From a virus: a stretch of 39,406 nt of DNA. Made by a program: the position numbers and the translations under genes. Within the stretch, counting starts at the first letter, position 1. Each line of letters starts with the position of its first letter. The stretch lies in IMG/VR virus record IMGVR_UViG_3300029787_000126, positions 1-39,406 of that record; one strand, 5' to 3'. Below are positions 1 through 7,218 of this stretch, piece after piece. The notes under the pieces are model-generated. The model ran no database searches and was not told the DNA's origin. It saw only the letters and a program-made list of their open reading frames with translations.

Positions 1-62
1 GGGATAAGGTCGCAAGCCCAACGATAAAGAATGTCGCTTGCTGTATTAATTCGATTTTCCAT
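1..62 (-). CDS. 5' fragment of the leftward gene at 39198-39389 (duplicated by terminal overlap)
   Basis: Read leftward from the ATG at 62-60, this encodes the first 20 codons of the same protein (MENRINTASD...) whose full copy ends the window. It is not a separate gene. Its value is that the true upstream region of that gene, with its promoter and leader hairpin, is seen only here at 63-140. Confidence 0.9.
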   Translation of the reverse strand, partial: MENRINTASDILYRWACDLI

Positions 63-77
63 TGTTTTGTTTCCTTA
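1..77. repeat. Left copy of 77-bp terminal direct repeat
   Basis: Bases 1-77 are identical to 39328-39404; the last two bases of the window (GT) differ from bases 78-79 (TT). A long exact terminal overlap is what an assembler leaves when a circular or circularly permuted molecule is closed, and 77 is also a common assembly word length. It is much shorter than the direct terminal repeats of T7-like phages. The repeat cuts through the start of the leftward gene at 39198-39389. Confidence 0.95.
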
Positions 78-85
78 TTTCTAGT

Positions 86-99
86 GGGCACAATCGCCC
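86..99 (-). promoter_or_regulatory. Leader hairpin, copy 1 (GGGCGATTGTGCCC on the minus strand)
   Basis: Read on the minus strand as RNA, GGGCG pairs with UGCCC around an AUUG loop, the fifth pair being a G.U wobble. It lies 24 nt upstream of the ATG at 62, between the putative transcription start and the ribosome binding region. Two more copies precede the other two gene groups of the same leftward cassette (36807-36820 and 38012-38025). The change from A-U to G.U keeps the stem, which favours an RNA structure, although a DNA operator is not excluded. Confidence 0.6.
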
Positions 100-111
100 T
101 ATGAATACTGT

Positions 112-138
112 TGTATATACATATATAGATAGCGTCAA
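112..138 (-). promoter_or_regulatory. Putative sigma-70-like promoter for the leftward accessory cassette
   Basis: On the minus strand a TTGACG -35 element (138-133) is followed by a very AT-rich tract containing TATACA (117-112, 15-bp spacer) or TACAAC (115-110, 17-bp spacer). Transcription would begin near 105, so the leader hairpin at 99-86 would lie almost at the mRNA 5' end. The prediction is from consensus only, and the spacing is ambiguous. Confidence 0.45.
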
Positions 139-334
139 GTATTAAGAGCGAAAAAAGATATATTATTTTGGGATGTTGGGGATGGATAGTTTGCCAACCC
201 ATATCACTCTTTTCGCGGCCGCGAACGTCGCCCTGTTTAAATGCCCTGGTTAATCGGTATCGATAACGTCAATCAATCGGAATCATTCATTTATAAAAGT
301 CAAAAGGCGCGGTAATCCTTGGCTGTCGTCGCCG

Positions 335-362
335 TTGTCAATAATTATTGGTTTACTCTTAT
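335..362 (+). promoter_or_regulatory. Possible promoter of the late (packaging and virion) operon
   Basis: TTGTCA (335-340) and TCTTAT (357-362) with a 16-bp spacer give a moderate sigma-70-type match about 107 bases before the first gene of the operon. No better match was noticed between 140 and 468. The evidence is weak, and a phage-specific late promoter cannot be excluded. Confidence 0.3.
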
Positions 363-468
363 CTTTTGACGGCAGGGGGTGGCAAGGCAGGGGTACCCCG
401 CTGGCGCCCGACGCGCAGACAGTTGGATGGGACCACAACCCGTATCTCACTACAGTTGGAGAACTTTT

Positions 469-672
469 ATGGTAGCGAAAAAGGTATCGACCAAGAAGGA
501 ACCGGCAAGGCGTAGGGCCAGGGCTAAGAAGGATGACGGGACGTTTATGGCTGATGATCCTAAAACGCCTGATGTTAATGAGGCTTTTGTTCAGGAACCG
601 GCCCCAGAGGTCCAGAGAGAGGCTCAGAGGGCCGTTGGTGGGCGGTATCTTGGTGGCAAGCTGATTGGCTAG
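469..672 (+). CDS. Small basic phage protein with DDPxTPDxNEA motif
   Basis: A 67-residue protein that opens the late operon. The ATG at 469 has a GGAG site 8 bases upstream. The N-terminus is rich in Lys and Arg (residues 1-25), followed by the motif GTFMADDPKTPDVNEAF at about residues 28-44. I recognise this short motif from unassigned small proteins near packaging and structural genes of tailed phages; no function is known to me. Its end overlaps the next gene by 8 bases, suggesting translational coupling. The basic tail could bind nucleic acid, but that is speculation. Confidence 0.8.
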   Translation: MVAKKVSTKKEPARRRARAKKDDGTFMADDPKTPDVNEAFVQEPAPEVQREAQRAVGGRYLGGKLIG

Positions 673-1093
673 ACTTGTTGTCCCTGACGTTCTGGACGCC
701 ACACAGTGCGCTTTGCTGGCGAAAGAGGTTGGGTATAGGGGGTTTGATGACCCGCTTGTGGAGCCGGTTATTGATGCCGTGCTTACGAGGTTTGATATCA
801 CGCATCGGGATCCTTCGTATGTGAGGGTGGAGTGCCGCAAGGAAGGCCATGATTGGCATTTGGACAATGGCAGTCATATGCCGTGGTGCGCGGTGTCGGT
901 ATCCGTTTTGCTGACAGAACGCCCTGCCGATGCGGTGGGGGGGATTTTACAGTTTCATGATTTTGTGCCGGACCAGAAGCCTGGGGAGTTATGGATGTGG
1001 GATACACAGGCAGAGAACCGGCACAGGGTTTCCAGCCATGATGGCTGGAGAGTGTGTTTACTGATGTTTTTGGCCAAGCCGGTGGAAGCGTAA
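665..1093 (+). CDS. 2-oxoglutarate/Fe(II)-dependent oxygenase family protein
   Basis: A 142-residue protein from a TTG start at 665 (no ATG fits; the start lies inside the previous gene's end). The iron and co-substrate residues of this superfamily are visible in order: H65-x-D67 in HDWHLDNG, distal H120 in NRHRV, and R129 in GWRV, nine residues further on as expected for binding 2-oxoglutarate. The size matches the single-domain prolyl-hydroxylase-like proteins common in phages. The substrate is unknown. The gene sits between the first small gene and a PAPS-reductase-like gene, ahead of large terminase, so modification of DNA, RNA or a virion protein is possible but unproven. Confidence 0.8.
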   Translation: MARLVVPDVLDATQCALLAKEVGYRGFDDPLVEPVIDAVLTRFDITHRDPSYVRVECRKEGHDWHLDNGSHMPWCAVSVSVLLTERPADAVGGILQFHDFVPDQKPGELWMWDTQAENRHRVSSHDGWRVCLLMFLAKPVEA

Positions 1094-1103
1094 TCGGTAC
1101 GGA

Positions 1104-1829
1104 TTGCGTCGTATTAGCTGGTTCTCCTGTGGGGCGGCATCTGCCGTCGCCACGAAATTGTCGTGCCCTGATGTCATTGCGTACTGCCGCACGGGTTCAG
1201 AGCATGAGGACAATGCGCGGTTTATGCGTGATTGCGAGGAATGGTTTGGCCAGGAGATCACGTTTTTGCAGAGCCAGACCTACGCGGATACCTGGGATGT
1301 GTGGGAGCGGCGTAAGTTTCTTGCTGGCATTGCTGGCGCCCCGTGTACGGGCGAATTGAAGATTAAGCCCCGCCTGGAGTTTGAGCGTGAGGGCGATGTC
1401 CATGTGTTTGGTTATACGGCTGACGGCCCTGATGTGAAGCGGGCCGACGCCTTGCGGGAACATTGGCCGGATTTGATTTGTGAGTTTCCCCTGATTGAGC
1501 GGGGGATTACGAAAAGTGCTTGTTTATCAATGGTGAAGACGGCGGGGATAAGCCCGCCTTTAACTTACGCTTTGGGGTTTCCCAATGCTAATTGTTTGCC
1601 CTGTGTGAAGGCCACAAGCCCCAGCTATTGGGCGTTGGTGCGTAAGGAGTTTCCAGAGAAGTTTGAACGGATGGTGAAGTTAAGTCGCGATCTGGGGGTG
1701 CGGCTGGCGAGAATTGATGATGAGCGGGTGTTTATTGATGAAATCCCTGTGGATTACGCGGTGACGGCGCCCATTGCCCCTGACTGTGATTTTCTGTGCG
1801 TGATAGCCGAACAGGATATGCAAGCGTGA
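1104..1829 (+). CDS. PAPS-reductase-like adenine nucleotide alpha hydrolase
   Basis: A 241-residue protein from a TTG at 1104. Residues 8-13 (SCGAAS) fit the PP-loop of the PAPS reductase / adenine nucleotide alpha hydrolase superfamily, which adenylates or reduces substrates using ATP or PAPS. C81 lies in APCTGELK, resembling the PAPS-reductase CTxELK segment. C140 with C164-x-x-C167 (in GFPNANCLPCVKA) looks like a metal or Fe-S site typical of the phage branch. The true reaction in phages is not settled; sulfur chemistry on nucleic acid (DndC and tRNA thiolation enzymes are relatives) is an inference. Its stop overlaps the terminase GTG as GTGA, so the two are translationally coupled. Confidence 0.8.
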   Translation: MRRISWFSCGAASAVATKLSCPDVIAYCRTGSEHEDNARFMRDCEEWFGQEITFLQSQTYADTWDVWERRKFLAGIAGAPCTGELKIKPRLEFEREGDVHVFGYTADGPDVKRADALREHWPDLICEFPLIERGITKSACLSMVKTAGISPPLTYALGFPNANCLPCVKATSPSYWALVRKEFPEKFERMVKLSRDLGVRLARIDDERVFIDEIPVDYAVTAPIAPDCDFLCVIAEQDMQA

Positions 1830-3157
1830 CCCAGCCGAATAGAGTGATCATCCCCTATACGCCCAGGCCGTTGCAGCAGACGTTCCATGAGCAATGCCGA
1901 CGGTTTAACGTAGCGGTGTGTCACAGGCGTTTTGGCAAGACGGTGATGGCCATCAACTGGTTATTGCGTGAAATCCTTACTTGTGACCGCAAGAACGCCC
2001 AGGGGGCTTATATCGCGCCGACGTATTCAAGCGCCAAGCGGATAGCCTGGATCATGTTGCGGGAATATGCGGGGGTGATACCAGGGGTTAAGTTTAATGA
2101 GGCCGAACTAAGATGCGATCTGCCGGACGGCAAGCGGATATGGCTGCTGGGATCGGAAAATCCCGATGCTCTCAGGGGGTTACGCCTTGATGCTGCCGTA
2201 TTGGATGAATATGCGGACATGAATGCGCGGCTGTTTCCTGAGATTGTAAGGCCCGCGCTTTCTGATTTTGGCACCGGCAAATGTTTGTGGATCGGGACGC
2301 CCAGAGGCGACAACCAATTCCGAACGATTTACGATACGGCTATTCGGAATATGGAAGACGGCGACGATGAGTGGTTCGCCATGCGCTTCCCTGCCAGCCA
2401 GACAGAGATTATTCCTGAGAAAGAACTGAAGGCCGCAAGGGATACGATGGATGAGAGCCAGTTTGAACAGGAATTTGAATGTTCCTGGTCAGCAGCCTTG
2501 GTGGGCGCCTATTACGCCAAGACACTGGACAGGATGGAATTGCAGAGCCAGATCGGATCGGTTCCCTGGGAGCCGAACGCGCCCGTCTGGACGGCTTTTG
2601 ATTTGGGTATGCGGGACAGTACGGCCATATGGTTCGGTCAGTCCATACGCGGGGAAGTTGGACACAGGATTATTGATTATTATGAAAGCAGCGGCGAAGG
2701 ATTGCATCACTACATTGGCCACCTTCGCGCTCAACCTTATGTCTATGGTGATCATTATTTTCCTCATGATGTGCTTGTGCGTGAGTTGGGCAGTGGCAGC
2801 AGTCGTTACGAAATGCTCCAGGGCCTTGGGGTTCGCCCGACCATTGTCGCCAAGTTATCTCTTCAAGACGGGATCGAAGCGGTAAGGGCCTTGCTCCCTA
2901 CCCTTCATTTTGACCGCCAGAACTGCGCTTTGGGGCTGAAGTATTTGCGGCATTACCACAGGCAGTGGAATGATAAAAACCAGACGTGGCGGGAAAAGCC
3001 CAACCACGATGCCAGTTCCCATTCTGCCGACGCCATGCGCTATGCGGCCATAGGATTACGCGACGGCGATGCAAGTGATTACGCCATGATGGCACAAACA
3101 GGGCGCCAGCCTGGGGGCCAGCCGGTTATAATCAGTGATTACAATGAGTTCGGTTAA
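1826..3157 (+). CDS. terL: Terminase large subunit
   Basis: The 443-residue packaging motor ATPase and nuclease. The GTG at 1826 (GTGA overlap with the previous stop) gives a start just before the conserved region; a further upstream GTG at 1796 would only extend into the previous gene. Walker A is CHRRFGKT at residues 32-39, Walker B with catalytic Glu is AVLDE at 124-128, and the coupling segment WIGTPRG is at 155-161. The C-terminal RNase-H-like nuclease shows D259 in TAFDLG and D402 in SHSADAMRYA. Its partner, the small subunit, is unusually placed at 35890, beyond an inverted cassette once the circle is closed. Confidence 0.93.
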   Translation: MTQPNRVIIPYTPRPLQQTFHEQCRRFNVAVCHRRFGKTVMAINWLLREILTCDRKNAQGAYIAPTYSSAKRIAWIMLREYAGVIPGVKFNEAELRCDLPDGKRIWLLGSENPDALRGLRLDAAVLDEYADMNARLFPEIVRPALSDFGTGKCLWIGTPRGDNQFRTIYDTAIRNMEDGDDEWFAMRFPASQTEIIPEKELKAARDTMDESQFEQEFECSWSAALVGAYYAKTLDRMELQSQIGSVPWEPNAPVWTAFDLGMRDSTAIWFGQSIRGEVGHRIIDYYESSGEGLHHYIGHLRAQPYVYGDHYFPHDVLVRELGSGSSRYEMLQGLGVRPTIVAKLSLQDGIEAVRALLPTLHFDRQNCALGLKYLRHYHRQWNDKNQTWREKPNHDASSHSADAMRYAAIGLRDGDASDYAMMAQTGRQPGGQPVIISDYNEFG

Positions 3158-3716
3158 TATTATCGATGCCCGCTATCCTGATGTGGTGGAGATTGCGCGG
3201 AATATGCGTGAACTGGATGCGGAAGAAATATGGCCGGTAACTCATGCCCAGACGCCGGAAACGCTGGCAGTGGCGACTGTAGCTGGAAACGGCTTGAAGT
3301 ATGTTGCGCGTTGTGGGGCGGTCCCTGTCGCTACCTGGGGAGCATCGGAGGTCCGGCCACGGGTGGCCAGCGTCTGGATGTTCGCAACGGACAGGTGGCC
3401 GAAAGTGGCACTCAGCGTGACCCGCCACATCAACAGGACGGTGATGCCGATCCTGATGAGCGCGGGATGCGTGAGAGCGGAATGCTGGAGCCATGACAAC
3501 CATCATGTGGCCCATCGCTGGCTGGAACTGCTAGGCGCCGTCCGCGAAGCCACCGTTGACGATTACGGGCAGAACAGAGTGCCCTATCACTGCTATAGCT
3601 GGACCCGAACCCGATTGGAGAACGATGATGTGCATTGGACCCTTGGCACCCAAGGTGCCGAAAATGCCCGCGCCAACGCCACCGCCGACGCCGGAACCCC
3701 CGCCCACGCGGGATGA
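3144..3716 (+). CDS. GNAT-like phage protein (T7 gp13-type, DUF2833)
   Basis: A 190-residue protein from the ATG at 3144, overlapping the terminase end by 14 bases. The segment from about residue 10 to 140 (ARYPDVVEIARNMRELDAEE, then VASVWMFATD, ARxW-like turns and HRWLELLGAV) resembles the acetyltransferase fold of DUF2833, the family of the T7 internal or accessory virion protein gp13. A catalytic role is not established for that family. The last 40 residues are low-complexity and lie over the start of the next gene in another frame (92-base overlap), so the true functional part may end near residue 145. Confidence 0.65.
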   Translation: MSSVNIIDARYPDVVEIARNMRELDAEEIWPVTHAQTPETLAVATVAGNGLKYVARCGAVPVATWGASEVRPRVASVWMFATDRWPKVALSVTRHINRTVMPILMSAGCVRAECWSHDNHHVAHRWLELLGAVREATVDDYGQNRVPYHCYSWTRTRLENDDVHWTLGTQGAENARANATADAGTPAHAG

Positions 3717-3852
3717 TCCCCGTGTCAACGAGGAAGCGCGGGCGTTACGCCGACGGCGGCTGGCTATGAAAGGCCGGAAGTCCACGATCCTGACGGGATC
3801 AATGGGCGACGAAACCCAAGCCAACATCGGCAAGACTTTGTTAGGAAACTGA
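3625..3852 (+). CDS. Small proline-rich protein, paralogue 1 (C-terminal TILTG...TLLG motif)
   Basis: 75 residues from ATG ATG at 3625/3628, with a GGAG site at 3617-3620. It starts MMCIGP, then a proline-rich stretch (residues 8-27), then a basic helix-like segment and the C-terminal motif STILTG...NIGKTLLG. The next gene has the same plan, and the gene at 4306 shares the ends. Such cysteine-start, proline-rich proteins sit just before the connector gene in many podoviruses; their function is unknown to me. It overlaps the GNAT-like gene by 92 bases out of frame. Confidence 0.8.
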   Translation: MMCIGPLAPKVPKMPAPTPPPTPEPPPTRDDPRVNEEARALRRRRLAMKGRKSTILTGSMGDETQANIGKTLLGN

Positions 3853-3853
3853 T

Positions 3854-4072
3854 ATGTGTGTAGGCCCGCCCGATCCACCCAAGCCGCCACCCCCACCCCC
3901 GCCAGCCCCTCTTGTTGAAACAAACTTGCCACCAGCCGACAGCGGGGACGGAGCGCAAGCCCGCCGCCGTGCGCGTGTTCAGGCCGGTGGGCGCCGATCC
4001 ACATTAATGACTACGCCATCCGGCGTTTTGGGGGAACCCAACATCGGACGGCCTACTTTGTTAGGGGGCTGA
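3854..4072 (+). CDS. Small proline-rich protein, paralogue 2
   Basis: 72 residues, ATG at 3854 with AGGA about 10 bases upstream. MCVGP at the N-terminus, a run of prolines at residues 8-17, an Arg-rich segment (ARRRARVQAGGRRSTL) and a C-terminus ending NIGRPTLLGG. It is clearly related to the preceding gene. Even the DNA at the two gene ends is similar (TTTGTTAGG followed by CTGATATG at both junctions), pointing to tandem duplication. The function is unknown; the conserved Cys2 and TLLG tail suggest two short docking elements joined by a flexible linker. Confidence 0.82.
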   Translation: MCVGPPDPPKPPPPPPPAPLVETNLPPADSGDGAQARRRARVQAGGRRSTLMTTPSGVLGEPNIGRPTLLGG

Positions 4073-4073
4073 T

Positions 4074-4220
4074 ATGGCCAAGAAACCTGGCTTGTATGCC
4101 AATATTAACAAGCGCCGTGCGGCGGGAACTTCACGGCCCAAGAGCAAGTCAACAATTTCATCGAAAGCCTACAGCAACATGAAGGCTGGGTTTCCCAAAT
4201 CCAAAGCAAAAAAGAAATAG
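4074..4220 (+). CDS. Tiny basic KPGLYANI-type phage protein
   Basis: 48 residues; ATG at 4074 one base after the previous stop, with AGGGGG upstream. It begins MAKKPGLYANINKRR and ends in a Lys-rich tail. The KPGLYANI start is a signature I recognise from very small proteins of marine cyanophages and podoviruses, where it often lies among structural genes. No function is known. The strong positive charge (about one third Lys or Arg) suggests nucleic acid contact or packaging within the capsid, which is only an inference. Confidence 0.85.
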   Translation: MAKKPGLYANINKRRAAGTSRPKSKSTISSKAYSNMKAGFPKSKAKKK

Positions 4221-4229
4221 GAGTGCGCT

Positions 4230-4304
4230 ATGCCTAAAGGCAAGGGAACATACGGAAGTAAGCGCGGCAGACCGCCAAAGAAGTCAAAGCCCAAGGGCAA
4301 ATAG
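4230..4304 (+). CDS. 24-residue GTYGSKRGRPPKK micro-protein
   Basis: ATG at 4230 with a perfect AGGAG 7 bases upstream; the product is MPKGKGTYGSKRGRPPKKSK followed by four residues. The GTYGxKxGRPPKK pattern recurs as a free-standing tiny protein in tailed phages and contains an AT-hook-like GRP core, so minor-groove DNA contact is plausible. The stop lies one base before the TTG of the next gene. Short length alone would be weak evidence; the ribosome site, conserved motif and operon position make it convincing. Confidence 0.8.
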   Translation: MPKGKGTYGSKRGRPPKKSKPKGK

Positions 4305-4305
4305 T

Positions 4306-4515
4306 TTGTGCGTCCCTGGTATGTACCGGCAATCGGGCGGGAAGAAGCTGCCCGCATCTTCTATGGGTGCGCGGCTGGATAAAGCGCAACGGAATGCCAC
4401 GGCGAATTACGGCGGCGGGTCCGCTCCGCGTAACGGCGTGCAGACAACATTAATGGGAGCGCCGCGCAATACCGACGTGGCGGCAATCCGCAAGAATACG
4501 CTTTTGGAGGTCTGA
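4306..4515 (+). CDS. Small protein, paralogue 3 (MCVPG start, TTLMGAP...NTLLEV end)
   Basis: 69 residues from a TTG at 4306. That start is preferred over the ATG at 4321 because it yields MCVPG, matching the MCVGP and MMCIGP starts of the two paralogues. It lacks the proline run but keeps the C-terminal TTLMG...NTLLEV, matching STLMT...PTLLGG. It overlaps the connector ATG by one base (TGATG). The function is unknown; it probably works with the other two, adjacent to the portal. Confidence 0.75.
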   Translation: MCVPGMYRQSGGKKLPASSMGARLDKAQRNATANYGGGSAPRNGVQTTLMGAPRNTDVAAIRKNTLLEV

Positions 4516-6131
4516 TGGCTGCTCCTGATACAAAAGAAGTTTTTACCCGCTATGCCCGCCTCAAGAATGACCGATCCGTATGGGAAGGGCATTGGGAAGA
4601 GATAGCCGAACGTGTTCTGCCGCGTTCGCGCATATTCACGGGTGAGTTGACAGCGGGCGATAAACGTACATCAAAATTATATGACGCCACGGCTGCACTC
4701 GCCTGTGAGCGTTTTGCCTCTGCCATTGAAAGCCTGTTGACCCCTCGCGGTTCCCGCTGGCACCAGTTGCGGTCTACTGATCCTTCTCTTAACCGTGACC
4801 ATGATGTCCGGCTTTGGTTTGACCAGGTCACAAGCATCATGTTTGGCTACCGCTATTCCCCGAAAGCCAGTTTTTCCAAGGAAATGCATGAGGGGTACAT
4901 GGCCCTTGGTGCCTTTGGAACGGGCGCTCTCTTTGTTGATGAGCATCCCGATGGCGGCCTGATGTACCGGCAAGTCCATCTGTCCGATCTGTATATTGCC
5001 GAAAACGAAATGGGCCGCGTTGATACGGTGTTCCGCAAGTTCCAGGTAACGGCACGGCAAGCCCTCAGAATGTTTGAGGACGGTGACCTGTCTGATAATC
5101 TTCGCAAGCAAGCGGAAGACAAGCCGGACGACAAAATTGAACTGATACACCTGGTCTGCCCGCGTACTGACCGCGATATGTCCGCACGGGACCGGCGTAA
5201 CCGCCCGTGGTTCTCAGGATACTATGAAGTCAAGGAACAGCAGCTTATAGAAGAAGGCGGCTTTGATGATATGCCCTATATTGTCAGCCGTTATGTGACC
5301 GGCCCGCGTGAGGTCTACGGACGATCCCCCGCCATGACGATCTTGCCGGACATTAAGATGATTAACGAAATGTCAAAGACGGTGATCCGCGCCGGACAGA
5401 AGGCCGTTGATCCCCCTCTCATTATTGCAGACGACGGCGTCATTCTCCCTGTGAACGCCAAGCCTGGAGCGGCGACGTTTGCGAGGATGGATGGGCGTTC
5501 CCAGGCGCCTATTCAACCCCTTTATACCGGCGCCCGTGTAGACATCGGGCTTGAAATGATGGAACAGCGCCGGAAGATGATTAACGATTCCTTCCTGGTG
5601 ACTTTATTTCAAATCCTTGTGGAATCGCCGCAAATGACGGCAACGGAAGTGTTACAACGTGCCCAGGAAAAAGGCGCCCTGTTAGCGCCTACGGTGGGCC
5701 GACAGCAGTCGGAAGCGTTGGGACCGTTGATTGAGCGTGAATTTGCCGTGCTTGCCGAACAAGGCGTTATTCCACCGCCACCCCCTGTTCTTGAGGAAGC
5801 GGCGGGCGAATACGAAGTTGAGTATGTTAGCCCACTGACACAGGCCATGCGGGCACCAGAGGGCGTCGGCATCCTGAGAACGCTGGAAAGCGTTCAGGCC
5901 ATTGCCGCCGTTGACCCGTCTGTCATGGATAACTTTAACACTGATGAAATTACACGGTCCCTGGCTGAGATTAACGGGGCACCGCAACGTATTCTTCGCG
6001 ATGAAGAAGAAGTTGCCGAAATGCGCGGCCAGCGCCAGCAAGCAGAAATGGCCCAGACGGCTATGAACTCTGCACCGCAACTGGCCGATGCCGGTTTAAA
6101 AGTCGCCCAGATAGCGGACATGGCTCAGTAA
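4515..6131 (+). CDS. Portal / head-tail connector protein
   Basis: 538 residues; ATG at 4515 with GGAGG 4 bases upstream. The N-terminal pattern (RYARLKNDRSVWEGHWEEIA, then VLPRSRIF, TSKLYDATAALACERFAS, LTPRGSRWHQL) is characteristic of the podovirus head-tail connector family of T7 gp8 and BPP-1 type. Twelve copies form the vertex ring through which DNA is packaged and ejected and to which the tail adaptor binds. The C-terminus (about residues 500-538) is Gln- and Ala-rich and probably helical. The length is typical for the family. It precedes the Bbp19-like protein and scaffold, the usual order. Confidence 0.92.
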   Translation: MAAPDTKEVFTRYARLKNDRSVWEGHWEEIAERVLPRSRIFTGELTAGDKRTSKLYDATAALACERFASAIESLLTPRGSRWHQLRSTDPSLNRDHDVRLWFDQVTSIMFGYRYSPKASFSKEMHEGYMALGAFGTGALFVDEHPDGGLMYRQVHLSDLYIAENEMGRVDTVFRKFQVTARQALRMFEDGDLSDNLRKQAEDKPDDKIELIHLVCPRTDRDMSARDRRNRPWFSGYYEVKEQQLIEEGGFDDMPYIVSRYVTGPREVYGRSPAMTILPDIKMINEMSKTVIRAGQKAVDPPLIIADDGVILPVNAKPGAATFARMDGRSQAPIQPLYTGARVDIGLEMMEQRRKMINDSFLVTLFQILVESPQMTATEVLQRAQEKGALLAPTVGRQQSEALGPLIEREFAVLAEQGVIPPPPPVLEEAAGEYEVEYVSPLTQAMRAPEGVGILRTLESVQAIAAVDPSVMDNFNTDEITRSLAEINGAPQRILRDEEEVAEMRGQRQQAEMAQTAMNSAPQLADAGLKVAQIADMAQ

Positions 6132-6392
6132 TTGCCGGAACAGCATAAGGCCCAGGCTGAACTGGCCCAGGCTTACAAGGAAATCTTTCTCTACACCCCG
6201 CAAGGCAAGGCCATTCTGCTCGACCTGATCAAGGTCAGCGGCATCCTGACCATTAGCGGGCATCGGGAAAACAGTGAGTTACAGCATATGCACGGCTCAC
6301 AGGACATGGTGCGAAGGATTTTATCAATCCTCTGCATCGATGAAGACAAACTTTTATCACTGAGCATAGGAGAAGATATTAATGCCGAATGA
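6132..6392 (+). CDS. Bbp19-like small phage protein
   Basis: 86 residues from a TTG at 6132 placed directly after the connector stop. The core AYKEIFLYTPQGKAILLDLI ... SGHRENSELQHMHGSQDMVR ... RILSIL resembles the Bbp19 family of Bordetella phage BPP-1, typically found between connector and scaffold genes and of unknown role. No ATG upstream of the conserved core exists in frame, which supports the TTG. It overlaps the scaffold start by 11 bases. Confidence 0.7.
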   Translation: MPEQHKAQAELAQAYKEIFLYTPQGKAILLDLIKVSGILTISGHRENSELQHMHGSQDMVRRILSILCIDEDKLLSLSIGEDINAE

Positions 6393-7218
6393 AACTGAAG
6401 GGTCCGCAATCCTTACGGAAGATGCGGGCAACCCAGAAGTTGCAGCCGATTGGACGCAAGGTCTGGATGATTACCATGAGGTCATTGAAGCCAAGGGATG
6501 GAAAGGCGCCGATGACGTTCTGAAATCTTACGTCAACCTGGAAAAACAGGTGGGCGCCGACAAAGTTGTTTTGCCAACGGACGGCAGCGATCTTTCTGAA
6601 TGGGAAGGCTGGCAGAAGCTGGGAACGCCGGAAAAGGCCGAAGATTATCAATTGGCCGCGCCGGAAGGTTTTGAGGCGTACAATCAGGACTTGTCCGATT
6701 GGTTCCGCACCGCCGCCCATGAAATGAAATTACCGGCACAAATGGCCCAGGGGCTGCATGACCGCTTTGTTGAAAACATGATGGGCCAAGCGGAAGCCGC
6801 GCAGACCCAGGCGGCAGACCAGCAAGCCGAATGGGAAGGCGAATTGCAGAAAGAATACGGCAACGCATTTCCGCAACGGGTAGAAGCGGCCAAACGTGCC
6901 TTGAGGGAATACGGTTCCGATGAACTTAAACAGGTCTTAAATCAATCCGGCCTGGGATCAAACCCGCATATTGTCCGCGCCTTTGCCAAGATCGGCATGA
7001 CGCTGGGCAGTGGTCCGCAATTCAAGGAAGGCGAGAGCGCCGGACAGTTTGGCACAACGCCTGAAATGGCGAAGGAACAAATGGCCCAGCTACGGGCAAA
7101 CCCCGCCTTCTGGGATAACGCCCATCCAGAGCATAAAGCCCTGGTGGCGAAAGATAAGAGATTAGCAGAATTGGCCTACGGCACTGAAGTCGTAGCGCAA
7201 AACATATCTGTCGGATAA
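6382..7218 (+). CDS. Capsid assembly scaffolding protein
   Basis: 278 residues, ATG at 6382 with AGGAG 10 bases upstream. It is acidic, highly helical and without a globular signature. The N-terminal part contains DWTQGLDDYHEVIEAKGWKG and YVNLEKQVGADKVVLPTD, which I associate with podovirus scaffolds, and the middle is Gln- and Ala-rich (residues 135-165). Position directly before the capsid gene is diagnostic. It should organise capsid monomers into the procapsid and leave or be degraded during packaging. Confidence 0.8.
   Translation: MPNETEGSAILTEDAGNPEVAADWTQGLDDYHEVIEAKGWKGADDVLKSYVNLEKQVGADKVVLPTDGSDLSEWEGWQKLGTPEKAEDYQLAAPEGFEAYNQDLSDWFRTAAHEMKLPAQMAQGLHDRFVENMMGQAEAAQTQAADQQAEWEGELQKEYGNAFPQRVEAAKRALREYGSDELKQVLNQSGLGSNPHIVRAFAKIGMTLGSGPQFKEGESAGQFGTTPEMAKEQMAQLRANPAFWDNAHPEHKALVAKDKRLAELAYGTEVVAQNISVG

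Larger units (their letters stand above)
63..468. other. Intergenic control region between divergent leftward cassette and late operon
   Basis: About 400 bases with no convincing gene. It holds, in order, the ribosome-binding region and leader hairpin of the leftward cassette, an AT-rich leftward promoter, a 14-bp perfect palindrome at 212-225 (TTCGCGGCCGCGAA), a possible rightward promoter at 335-362, and a 10-bp perfect palindrome GGGGTACCCC at 390-399. After circular closure it is the divergent region driving the accessory cassette to the left and the packaging and virion operon to the right. Open frames here lack ribosome binding sites and family motifs. Confidence 0.7.

Noticed and set aside
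1-77. True direct terminal repeats of a linear T7-like genome
   Set aside because: 77 bp is short for such repeats and equals a common assembly word size; the repeat also cuts a gene start. Circular closure explains it better.
283-867. 194-residue leftward open frame over the first two rightward genes
   Set aside because: Antisense to the oxygenase, which has intact catalytic motifs; composition unlike a protein and no ribosome site.
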